Source of the DNA: Timema cristinae | Lineage: Eukaryota; Arthropoda; Insecta; Phasmatodea; Timematidae | Length of the DNA stretch: 64,000 bases | Assembly (NCBI GenBank): GCA_039000515.1 | Contig: JBCFYV010011172.1 | Coordinates: forward strand, 76,455,427 to 76,519,426 | Direction: 5' to 3' | In this document: positions 1 to 10,700 of the stretch, one piece after another | How positions within the stretch are numbered: position 1 is the first letter of the stretch | How the letters are laid out: each line of letters starts with the position of its first letter | The notes under the pieces: model-generated | Told to the model about the DNA's origin: nothing | Database searches by the model: none | What the model saw: only the letters and a program-made list of their open reading frames with translations | Position numbers and translations under genes: made by a program

Positions 1-1689
1 CTTCTCATCCTGTTTCCCTAGGATTTATAGATTACTGCAATAACTTGTGTACTCACAATAAGGTATATAGAAAATATAAATTTGTTGGTTCATAAAACAA
101 AAAGAAGCTTGCATATTTCTACTTGTTTATTTGTTGTATTTAGTTTTACCATTCTCTTACTAAATATGAACCCTGCCTTTGCCCCAGAAGGAAGCAAGCA
201 CACCTTGGTTAACTTGTGCAACTTATAAGTAAGGGCCCTAGCGTAATCACTCATGGCAAGAACTTTCAGGATAAACAAAATATATATGCATTTAAACACA
301 CACAAGAACCATTCAACATTGCGTGAGGGGGGAGGTGAGGGTGACCAACAGTAGTAGAATGTGGAACTTTTAAGATATTTTGGAAGATTATAGTTGTAGA
401 TAGTACTTATAAGTGTGACAACAACTTTGCACCTCCTGGAGATGAGGAAAGAACTGGTAAAGTAAATATGAACCACCACTCTGTATCGACCTGAAGTATG
501 GACCCTCATGACGAGAGGTAAAAATATATTTGGAAATATTTGTGATTTGGAGCTGGAGGAGAATAGAAAGGATTAAGTTATAAGAAAGGAAATGAAAAGA
601 GAGCCACTGTGCAGTTGATTCTACAAGGAACAGGGAATTGAAAGGGTAATTATGAGAAGAAAAGGGTTATTGAGTAATTGAAGGCAAAGGGGACGGGAGG
701 AGGGGAGTACAATGACAACAATGCAACTAATGGATTATCTCAAGTAAGGAAAGAAGATGAAGTTTCAGAATATGAAAAAGGAAGCTGCAATTCTTGAGGA
801 CTCAATTTGGACAAAGTAACAAAACTCTCAAAAGATAGAACACCTAATAATAACTGTTGCACTTTGATTACCCTTAAATGTAGCAATCTTACTTTACTAA
901 CTGACAAAAAGAGTTGCCATGCACCTGGAAAATCAGGAGAAAGAACTGAGGAAAAAACAATTTTTTTTGTGTCAGAAAAAACCATAACACAGGGAATCTC
1001 ACAAAAAAACCTAAAACATTTGTGTAGTTTGGGACATTTAACTGCAAGCTTAGAGAATTGCATGGTAAGAAAAGTGAACTGAAAAACTAAGTACGCCTTT
1101 CCACTTCAAGGTCAAATCACCCTGTTCTAAACACCAATGACATGATTAACATAACTACTTTTTGAAAAACTAAATTTCATCCTTTTGTTCTTCACTCTAA
1201 ATTATTTGGAAAAATGGAAATTGTTTTGAAAATTCTGAAGAGCACAGGAAATTTTGTATTAAAAAAATATTGGCAACCCTGAACTGACTACACTATGGTC
1301 CTGTCTTGTAAGCTACATCATAGTGGAATCAAGCAAGCTAAGCCTGCTACCTTCCAGGGTAAATAGAAGATACATTATGCAAAACATGCATTAAAACCTG
1401 ATACTTAAAAGTTTAATGTAGCGGTTCATGCTAACTACTTTGACCTTAGTGCTTGAGATTCATCTTAGATTAGTTCCCAACAGGGAACACTAAGAATGGT
1501 TATTCAATCAAATTTTGGTGCATTTCTTCTTGTACCTGCACCCTCTGATCAATTTGATGATAGCCAACTTTATTAAAATTACCAATTAGACTATTAAAAA
1601 TAACATTACTTATGACAAAGATAATACAATCATTTAGTAGCTTACAGTATTTAATTTGCTATCAAAAGGTGTTTGATTTGTTAGTGTAG

Positions 1690-1770
1690 AAATCAATGCA
1701 TTGAGGATCGAACCCGGGACCTCTGGATCTGTAGCCAGGATATCTGACCACTAGATAGGCTAATAAAAGT
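1690..1770 (-). repeat. tRNA-like SINE head fragment (copy A)
   Basis: The minus strand reads like a tRNA gene promoter region, with an A-box-like stretch TAGTGGTCAGATATC and a B-box-like stretch GGGTTCGATCC. The bases after the T-loop do not pair with those before it, so there is no T stem and no functional tRNA. It is best read as a relic of a tRNA-derived SINE. Confidence 0.45.
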
Positions 1771-1989
1771 ATGCTTCCAAGTGGAAGCTATAATTTGTAT
1801 AACATATATTGTACATTCAACATAGTTTATATAGTTATTGATATTATCTAATATTTTGTTATCTACAAAGCTTGATTGTCACGCTACAGACTACTTGGCT
1901 CTTCCCTCGGATGAAATACTCTCACCCCTTTCGAGTGAATCACAACACCTTTACCTAACAAATTTATTATATAAAGTTGTGATTGGATT

Positions 1990-2790
1990 ATTATAGTAGA
2001 GTAGCAAAAGTGGGTTATTTGGAAGGAAATCACATTTAATGAAAGAAGTGTGAAACTTGGTACAGTGCTATTAGTTGCCAAGGGTGTCATTTTAAGAGAT
2101 GGAGCCACTTTTAACTCCTCCCTGATCAGCATCTAAGACATCATCAATATGACCGCCCCACACATGCTATGAACTGCATTATCTCCAAGGCCGTAACTAC
2201 AACCGAGGCAGTGCCCCACCCGAGTAAGGAGTGTTTTTTAAAAAATATTTTGAACGAAAGCAGACCAAAGCTTTAATCAAACACACATTGTCTTAATATA
2301 TTTAACTCTCGCTGATTTTCCTTGCCAATACATTAAAACTTTCGTTATATGGGACTGAGTCTCACTGGTAACAATAAACGATTGAAAGAGGAGAACTTTA
2401 ACTTTCAGGTGGAGGCGGAGTGTGTAGGGACGCGAGTGGATCAAAACATCCAATAAATAACAATACACATCAACAAGACTTATGAAAAGAAAGTGGGAAT
2501 GTAGGATTTAGAAATGGGAGGGAAAAAATAAAGATGGGGCCCCATTATTATCTTCTGCCTCTAGTTACAGCCCGGATTATCTCTGAAACCGTCTGGCATA
2601 TTTCAATTTTCTTTGCGGCAAACAAAACTTCTATTAATAGCGGAAAAAATGATAGAGGAGGACATTTTCCATATAAACATTTATTACATAAGTTATAAAT
2701 GAATCTATAAAAAAAGAATGCACAATATGCCTTTGCCTGTAATTTTTTGTTTAATTAACTGCAGAGTAATAACATATATTACATTTATTA
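1990..2790. repeat. Left inverted arm around a minus-strand gene remnant (copy A)
   Basis: Read on the minus strand and with the 390-bp MITE removed, this segment aligns with the plus strand at about 4220-4617. Shared stretches include the neighbourhoods of gtggctccatctcttaaaatg, catgtgtggg.cggtcatattgatga and tttcagagataat. By eye, similarity is high in the outer part and weaker inward. The arms bracket the gene remnant at 2918-3664. Confidence 0.7.
2186..2575. mobile_element. 390-bp hAT-like MITE (copy A)
   Basis: A 390-bp segment is flanked on both sides by the same 8 bases, attatctc (2178-2185 and 2576-2583). Its ends are imperfect inverted repeats: one starts caaggccgtaactac and the other, reverse-complemented, starts ccgggctgtaacta, and both continue to a shared GAGGCAG. 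An 8-bp target duplication with short inverted ends is the hallmark of hAT elements. There is no coding capacity, so it is a non-autonomous element. It interrupts the left inverted arm of the surrounding element; the right arm (about 4430) has the uninterrupted sequence. Confidence 0.75.
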
Positions 2791-2917
2791 ATATATATTT
2801 TATTTGATTGAAAATGTATATTGTTTTTCTTCCTATGGAAAACCCAAAACATGTAGTCTTGCATACTGTGCATAGTAACATTGGTAAACACATTAAAACA
2901 CACTAACCAAGAAACAT

Positions 2918-3664
2918 CTACTGACTTAATATCCCTATGCAGTGCTTGCATTGAATTGTGCTCACTAAACCATACTTCTTACAACCACACACATTACTTT
3001 GACAATCTTTTTTCACTGACAACTCACAAATTCTCACAGCGTTTGTGAAACTTGTGGTTAGGTTTCCCATATTGGGCAGTATTTGTTCTACACACGTGTC
3101 CAGCTGCACTTTACTATGTTTGGTAGAGTCCGCCTCTTCACGATTGCATGGTGTTAGCTTTTTTGGGGGTAACTCCATTAGTTATGACATCTACACCAAC
3201 AGCCGAGAAAACTTTGATATTATGAAACACTGGACTAGCCACTAAATTGTGGGCTAGAAATGAAAAGATTTTTTTTTTTGCTGTCACTATTATGCAGAAA
3301 TTGTTGCCAGTGCCGGCTCTAACTTGTCTTCGTTCGCCTGAACCTTGACATTCTCTCGCTTGCGATTTGATACTTTTATTAGAGTAGACGTCCCAAGAAA
3401 TGTCTATTCTTGCTGCATCCAACTTGTTTACATCTTCTAGTATGCGTTTGTTAAACATTTCTCCATATTCTGAAAATGTTATTCAACTCTCGGTTTTATT
3501 ATGTGCACAAGAACCGGCCCATTGTAAATAACAGCATGCACTGAAATTCCTGAAGTCAATGAATTAAAAGACATGCATGCTTCTTCAAGGAATGTTGTCG
3601 TTTCCTCTGGATCATCTACACATGCCACATCCCCGTCAATATTGATATCAAACTTCAGCAACAT
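2918..3664 (-). pseudogene. Remnant of an uncharacterised invertebrate multicopy protein family (copy A)
   Basis: Three overlapping open stretches on the minus strand (3664-3479, 3458-3138, 3178-2918) read in order as one protein broken by frameshifts. The middle piece contains ARIDISWDVYSNKSIKSQAR followed by a GSGERR-like segment, and later a phenylalanine-rich stretch. The last piece ends in a cysteine cluster with the pattern C-x-C-x(8)-C-x(2)-C. As far as I recall, this order (WDxYxxxSxKxxxR, G-x-G-x-RR, then a Cys cluster) occurs in a repetitive, functionally uncharacterised protein family in insect and other invertebrate genomes. I know no biochemical function and assign none. Inverted arms on both sides suggest it moved as part of a mobile element. 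It is broken, so probably not translated. Confidence 0.5.
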
Positions 3665-4055
3665 CTGTGGGCTTTTACAAAATTTTGACTAGAGATTTGT
3701 TTCCTTTTGAAGGTAACCCTCTGAAAGTGAATGTGGGTACGGATGGTTCTCATAGCAGAAGAAAACACTCATCTGCATGTTTCTGTACTGCTTACCACAA
3801 ATAACGTGGAAAACAAATCTACATCCTTTTTTTTAGATTATTCACAAGGGCAGATGACTTGCCAATGTTCTTTCGTCTAACAAACAAAACAAATTTATTT
3901 TTTGTGATTCATTCATACATTGGTTTTTCATTACATTTCATCCTCTTCTCAACAAACTCTTTTTACTGTAACACTCTACACTCTGATATTATCATTACAT
4001 TGTAAATATATTCATCAAACAGGGCCACATTTTGCAAATAAAATAAAATTTGCAA

Positions 4056-4084
4056 ACACACACGCACACACACGCACCCACGCA

Positions 4085-4136
<52 letters not shown>

Positions 4137-4146
4137 ATATATATAT
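4056..4146. repeat. (CA)n/(TA)n microsatellite (copy A)
   Basis: A cacaca/cgcaca tract runs directly into tatata. Copy B has the same compound repeat at 26399-26482 with a different number of units. The apparent Thr/His-rich and Val/Cys-rich open frames here are repeat translations. Confidence 0.97.
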
Positions 4147-4219
4147 AAAATTGCACATTTCAATAGTGCTATATGAGCATATTATTTTTTCATGCTACCA
4201 AATAATTTTTTCTTTTTCT

Positions 4220-4617
4220 ATAATTTTGTAACCGCTTATGCAGTTACTTAAAAAATTGCAGGCATAGGAATATTGTACAAAATTAATTTTTATTTTTTAT
4301 TTTTTTCGTATAGATTCACTTATAATTTGTGTAATATGAAAAAATGTCCATCTCTATAATTTTTTCTCTAGCAATAGAGGTTTTTTTTTGCTGCAAATAA
4401 AATTGAAATACGCCTGAATGTTTCAGAGATAATGCAATTTATAGCATGTGTGGGACGGTCATATTGATGACATCATAGCTGCTGATCGGGGAGGAATTTT
4501 AAGTGGCTCCATCTCTTAAAATGAAACCTTTGGCAAGTTATATCACTGTACCAAGTCTCACACTACTATCATTAAATGCTGTTTTCTCTTGTAATGCTAC
4601 TTTACTATTATTTTTGT
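4220..4617. repeat. Right inverted arm (copy A)
   Basis: This is the reverse-complement partner of 1990-2790. Here the sequence around gagataatgcaatttatagc is continuous, which shows what the left arm looked like before the MITE inserted. The arm stops at about 4617, next to the cagtggcatagctaac start of the hAT element. Confidence 0.7.
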
Positions 4618-4618
4618 C

Positions 4619-6550
4619 AGTGGCATAGCTAACACTTTGAAGAAGGGTAGACTGAAAATAGACAAAAATTAATTTTACCTTAGATCTTCTTATATATTAA
4701 CTCTCTCCAGCGGTTCTTCTCGGCAAATACATCTATCACTCTTTCTTTGAAATTATGTTCCTGTGACAAACGGTTTAATAGTTTTTTCTGAATAGCTAAA
4801 ACACTTAAATTTGATAGTCTATTGTTTGTCATGGAGTTTCTTAAAAAGGTTTTTTATTTGTTTTAAAGCGTTCATACACTTACCCCAGATAATTTTTTAC
4901 AATGTATGTTACAAGTTGTTGGGAAAGGACTTGCTTATTAGGATCACGGTGTATATTACTTGATTCATTTTCGAGTTTTTCATCATTAAAAAATGGATAT
5001 CAATTAACTATCATGTTTCTTTAGTTTATTTAAAGGAAAAAAAAACAACAGAAAAGTCTTTGAAGAGATTTTCACAAACAAGCTCAACAAAATAAAACTG
5101 ATTAAATTACCAAATCGTATTTGCAGCTGAACCAACTAGGAATCAATGATTTCATAAGTTAATCTTGTTAAGGACTGAATGAAACTGTTATTGAAACATA
5201 GATTTTTGTTAAGTGCCCTATTTTCATCACAACATGTTTTGATAGTGTCATTATTTCTTAATATTATTTATTCAGATCCTAGTTTTATTGTTGTACAAAG
5301 TTACATCTGAAGTAGACTTTGTTTGCAAAATGTTGAAAAGATAAGTGGTAAAAATATAATCTTGTTGTAGAAACACAATAGATACACCAAAGTTTGATCA
5401 TCTAGACTTCGTTTGAGGTCGATTGCACTATTAGTAGAGTCTGCATCTCAGTTATAGTCTGAATAATCTATTATATTGCTTAGAGCACTGTTTAGATCTT
5501 CATAATGAGTAGCGATGGTTGATGTAGCTCGGAAATGATAATTCCAACACCATAATGAGCAGCAATGGTTGATGTAGCTTTGGAATGATAATTCCAACAT
5601 GTTGTACTTGCTTGAGGTAATTTAAAGCCAAACTCTCTCAAGAGCTCAGTCCTTTTAGATGATTTACTAAAAAATGTATGAAATGCTGTAAGAGCATATA
5701 CAAATAAACCAACTGTTTGATTGTTTTAGATTGGTGCAGTAATACAAATTTAATTGATGAGCGTAAGAGTGAACAAACATAGCATTAGAACAGTGTTCTT
5801 TCCCAAAAGCTTGAAGCCCACCTTGACTGTCGGACTTTACACCCGCTCCATCATATGTTTGACAAATTAGTTTATCAACATTCCAATCCTTAAGAACAGC
5901 AATAATAACTTCAAATAGTCCTTTTGCAGTCTTGTTTTTTGAAATGTCAACAAACTCTACAAATATTTCTTCAACATCAACTTCTTTGCAGTATCGAAAA
6001 ATTACACTTAATTGAGACTTAAGAGACGTCCAGTGTTTCATCAGCTTGAACTGACATAAATTCACAAAAATTAATTTCTTGTTGCACTTTTTTATTTATT
6101 ACGTTAGTGATAACTTCAACAAACTCATTTTGTATCTCCCCTGATGTACCCTTGAAAACAGAGTTAGATTCTAAATGAGCCCTCATGAACTGTTCTTCTT
6201 GAGCAAGTAAATTTAACAGCTCAAGATAGTTGCCCTTGTTATTAGAACTTGCATCTTCACATTGACCACGAAAAGCCGGTTCTTTTTTGCCGAGATGACA
6301 CACCACTTGGACAAGTCAGCTGACAATTTTTCTGTTGAGTGCAACTTGTTCATTGTGTTTGATAGCTGAAAGATGAGCAGCTTCGGAAAAAACATGTTTA
6401 ATTCTACCATGGTCTAAAAGTTGAAAACACTTGGTGTTAAATACATGTTTAGAAATAATTTGATGTTTGTTTGCTTTACTATCAAAGTTTTTTTTATTTT
6501 AGAAATACCTTGCTTACTCCATTCAAGCTCCCTTCCAAACACAAGACAAA
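4619..6550 (-). pseudogene. hAT-superfamily transposase remnant, ZMYM1/DUF4371-like (copy A)
   Basis: Minus-strand pieces follow the order of a hAT transposase with a TTF-type zinc finger. A CLVFGRELEWSKQGISK-like finger segment abuts the gap. Then come AFRGQCEDASSNNKGNYLEL, the NEFVEVITNVI...EFMSVQADETLDVS region (catalytic aspartate block), and LICQTYDGAGVKSDSQGG with AHQLNL. A degraded LPQASTTCWNYHSK block follows (normally xTRWxxR), and near 4694-4850 the C-terminal dimerisation block NLSVLAIQKKLLNRL...VFAEKNRWREL. Frameshifts and stops separate the pieces and the N gap removes the amino end. The element start cagtggcatagc at 4619 resembles hAT termini. The protein would cut and paste DNA in the nucleus, but this copy cannot be functional as shown. 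Confidence 0.8.
5503..5602. repeat. About 51-bp tandem duplication inside the hAT remnant
   Basis: Two adjacent units each read cataatgagnagcnatggttg, then tgtagct and gaatgataattccaaca. The same pair is present in copy B at about 27841-27938, so the duplication predates the block duplication. It lies in the degraded TRW-like region of the transposase. Confidence 0.8.
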
Positions 6551-6650
6551 NNNNNNNNNNNNNNNNNNNNNNNNNNNNNNNNNNNNNNNNNNNNNNNNNN
6601 NNNNNNNNNNNNNNNNNNNNNNNNNNNNNNNNNNNNNNNNNNNNNNNNNN
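6551..6650. other. Assembly gap of exactly 100 N
   Basis: A run of exactly 100 unknown bases is the usual placeholder for a gap of unknown size between contigs. It falls inside the zinc-finger part of the hAT remnant and exactly where homology to copy B ends. Confidence 0.99.
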
Positions 6651-7796
6651 AGCCATAAAAAATCGTCATAAAATTTCTTCCTGAGCGTCTTTAGACATAC
6701 AAAATGTACGCTTCTAGAAGTGTCGTGTAAGTTCCAACAGCGGACCACAAAACACGATGTTTGAACCAACCTCCAACAAAAATGTAAAAACTACCACTTG
6801 GATCAACATTTCCTACTTCATTTCAACTATGGAATAAAATGCAGCCTTATTCGTTTTTCTCATTCCGTTTTAATCAGAGATAAAGGATAAGGAGTTGATT
6901 CAAACTTAAAATAACTCACGCCAATACACCATAAAAAGTAATAATATAGCGGCTTTTTATCAAATAATGTTTATTAAGAGATCAAAGGGCATGATACTAC
7001 TGGAAGCCTGTGAGAAGTGTATTTGATAAGGAATAAATAGATCGACAATAAAATTTATCAGGACCTTTACTGTAGAGAATTAAATTTTAAACATTTTACA
7101 TTCCAAATATATTTTTCTGGTTTCGCAGTTTTCGAGAGGCCGATTTTAAAGATTTTTTCAAGATCACAGTGATGGAAACTCATAGTTAACACACCACACA
7201 CAAGGACTTTTAGTATGTTTAACTGCACTCCTAACTGAGCATATATATACATAATCCAGCTATTGATTATTTTTTCCTGATAATTTTTTTCTATAATTCC
7301 CGGACTAATATAAACAGGAAGCAATATCATATGTTTCAATATAAGAAAGAAGACCTTTTTGAAGATGTCGTGTATATGTGAAATTCAGTACACTTAATTA
7401 CATTGGAAATAAATCACAATCTTATAGTAAATTTAACGAAACAATTAGCCTTTCTTCATTATATTCCAAAAATAAATCTAAATTTACAAACTTTATGAAA
7501 CAATATTATATACCCCATCTTATTTAAAGTACAAATCCATTATTACAAATTTTATTAAACTATTCTATCTATCTAATTATATTTCAAGTAACATTTCTAC
7601 CATAACAAAATATGAAGTTTTATATATATAATTGATTTCACTGCAACACATTCTATCATTCCATAAAAATACTATGTGTGAAATTTTCCAGGCACTGATC
7701 AAGATCTAAGGTATTTGTTTTAAAAGTAGATTGTCATCACTTATCTTTGTGTCTCCTAGGACTATAAATTAGTGTTATCTTTTTGTACATCCTGTT
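6651..7796. other. Unassigned sequence between the gap and the glutaredoxin start
   Basis: AT-rich sequence that does not match copy B beyond 28860. It must contain the glutaredoxin promoter and 5' leader, but I see no TATA box or other clear core promoter element. An open frame at 7067-7339 on the minus strand resembles nothing I recognise and is probably chance. Confidence 0.5.
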
Positions 7797-10700
7797 ATGG
7801 GTCTTGGTTCAAGCGCTCCACCAGTCGATATGGAAGGACCAGTAGCAGATTTGGTTAAGGATCTAATTAAGAGTGATGATGTTGTCATATTTTCCAAGAC
7901 ATACTGTCCTTATTGCAAGATGGCCAAAGAGGTACGTTAAAATATAAATTTCTTAAGTTTATCTATGAAATGCAATATTCTACATTTATTGATTGCCTCT
8001 AATTTTCTAGTTCACTCATAATATGGATATCTAAAGTCTGCTCTTTATCGCTGTATATTATAACTAGCCATAGGCCCTATCTTTTTTAAAAACCTATTTT
8101 AATTTAATATTTAGGTTTTGTATTGTATTTTCAAACAACTTTGGTTTAGGTAAAGGCAACTATTAGCGTCTGCAATATTGTGCAATTATTGATTGTAACT
8201 TCTTGAATTTTCCAGTTCACGCCTTAATGGATCCCCAAAGTCTTTTCTTTATGACTGTAAATAACTGGTCAACTCTCTTTTAAAAAACCTATTTTAATTA
8301 TTAGATTTTAGATTAATTATTTGTGCTTTCAAATAAATTTGGTTTAGGTAAAAGCAACTATCTTAAATACATTTTTAGAAACCTTCACACTTAATAAGAT
8401 GTGTGTAATGCACATAAGAGGAATTGCACGTTATATATCTTCCCTCGGCCATTTCTTTCTTAAAATGAACAAAATATTGATATCTGTACATTTTTACAAA
8501 CAAATAAAAATTAGAAACTATTAGAATAAAAATCCTTTTAATTAAATATGAAAAAGTTCCACTCAGCTAAGCTATGGGGGCATCTTCTTGAACATAAGAT
8601 TGAGGATGTCATTGAAATAAGACAACTAGTTAATATTCAAGTTATAGTACGTTTTATCTGTCCCATTTAATATTCAAGACCCGCCTCGGTGGCGTAGTTG
8701 GCTAACGCACTTGTTGCTTTGAGCTCGACTGCTGAAGACGGGGAGATCGAGGTTCGAATCTCGGTCGGGTGAACTGGGGATGGTTCTTCCTAAATGGTTT
8801 TTCACTCTCCCTCCACGCAAATGCGGGTTCACTTCCTATAATTCAACCTCCCCAATTCCTAATCCATTAGCGTAATTAGGACTTAAAGTGTATAACCCGT
8901 ACGGGTAGTAATATGCGGTGCTAAATATTATTATTATAATATTCAAGCTATAGTACGTTTTATCCGTCCCATTTAAGGCTCTTTTGCATTGTAAATGTTA
9001 CAATGTTTAGATATTTTATTCACTTTATTACAACACTAGAATATGTAGAATCAAATGACACCAAAATTAAGATTTTTTCCTACACTTTTATAAAAAAAAT
9101 ATTCTATAAAAGTAAAACTCTGCAGCACATTGCCCAAATCACTTTCAAAATGACGATGATGTATAAACTTCCTGCAATCCTGCGCACTGGATGGATGATG
9201 TAATCCTATTATTCTTTGCATTACACTCATGATCTTGCACATTGCACACTAAAATGGCTATGATGTCATTGTATGATGAGTACCATCCATGTTTAATTAT
9301 TAGGCTACATTGAATAGTTTATTTTATCTATAATTGTAAATTAAATTAATTGACACATACAAGGTTAGGTTAAAAATAAGTTGGGTTAAGAAAGTGTCAT
9401 AATAATGGAAAGTTAGTTTAAGCTGGGTTAGAGAATAATTAATATAAACTAGTTTTTGTGTGATTTCCATGATGACATCAATATTATGTTTAACTTCTTC
9501 TAGAATTTAGTTGTTATGAATATTTGTGATCACCTACATTGAGTCAAATTACTTAAGGTTAAATTTACTACGAAGTAAAGTATGATTTTTATGTCTTCAT
9601 AAGAGCAGTAAAAATAATATTTGGGGCTTAATGTGGGGCTAATGTGTTCATATAGTTCTAGAATGGCCGAGATATAGATGATTTTTACGTCTTCTTAAGG
9701 ACGGTAGGTGTGTCAAATTGTTTCTTATTTTAAAAGTTTTTTTGCTTCAAATCGATTCTGTGTGTTTGAATGTTTTGAATAATGTACAGCTGATATCAAT
9801 ATTTTGGATAGGTACCTACTTTTAAGAAATAAATGGCTAATAATGGAACAGATAAAGCCTAAATATGCTTGATACAATAAACTATTCAATATAATAATTG
9901 TGGGTGGTAAACATTATATTGGGGCTATCCAATTAGTTATCCAAGTGGCCACTCCAAAAAATCATAATATTTGGTGGGCCAGACATTTAATTCAATCTAA
10001 TTTGGAACATTATTAGATAATACTTTTGTAGTTTAAAAGGTTGGAGGGGGCTGGGGGGTTGGTGAAGTGAAACATAATTTGATATTGATATATTTCAGTG
10101 AAATTTAAAAAAATGTAAAATTTAGAATAGGATTAGGCGTAGTAAATAATAATAAAAAGTATATCACGTCAAAATCATTTAAACACAAATAATCATTATT
10201 AAATAATAAACGATTAATGGTAAAACTACAATAAGACTAATTACAAGCAACACACTCCGCTAATATTAAAAATACTGCGACAAACATTAAGCCATACAAA
10301 TATCAACTGGCGAGACATCGGCTGCTGTTGGGTGGAGGGTAGAAAGAGGTGTGAGTCACTCTCAGCCACCCTGTCACCCGGCTACCTGCATTGTCCAAGG
10401 TCAAAAGCAAGAATATGTTGTATAGCTCAGCCATATGTAGTAGTGCTTGGAGGGAGAGATACCGGTTCTACAGCCATAATCAATATTTACAGTTGGAAAG
10501 TGATTTGGGTGTTGTGCTGTCGAGTTTTGTTTGAATGTATTGCTTATTAAGTGTTAACACTTGGTGTCATCTGATTCTACCTTCTCGTGTGTGTAACAAA
10601 GGGAATAACTTATCTAAACATTGTACCCTAAAAATAAATAAGAGCCTAAAACAGCACAGATAAAGTGTCTTATCGCTCAGATGAGCAGTTAGTAGTAATT

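Larger units (their letters stand above)
1..6550. repeat. Duplicated block, copy A
   Basis: This block matches 22289-28860 in the same orientation almost base for base. Position 1 already lies inside the homology, so the block probably extends left of the window, and the match ends exactly at the N gap. Differences are mostly single bases, one segment near 360-425 where copy B has about 70 extra bases, and a different microsatellite length. It may be a recent segmental duplication or an unpurged second haplotype. Confidence 0.93.

Noticed and set aside
90..509. 139-residue open frame on the minus strand
   Set aside because: Its translation has no family signature, copy B breaks it by frame changes, and it lies in AT-rich non-coding sequence.
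807..1082. 91-residue open frame, conserved in copy B (23150-23383)
   Set aside because: It is conserved only because the block is duplicated. A minus-strand frame overlaps fully, and there are no splice or start features.
1690..1770. tRNA gene on the minus strand
   Set aside because: A and B box-like motifs are present, but the T stem does not pair and the acceptor stem is absent; it is a SINE-type relic.
3920..4231. Thr/His-rich protein across the CA tract
   Set aside because: It is a translation of the microsatellite.
6414..6769. Open frames crossing the N run
   Set aside because: They exist only because unknown bases were translated as open.
8631..8978. 40-bp target site duplication of the SINE
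   Set aside because: Only 10 bases are duplicated by insertion; the rest is an older 37-bp tandem repeat.
9360..9400. Insect telomere repeat (TTAGG)n
   Set aside because: Only isolated ggttaggtt/gggttaag words occur, not an array.
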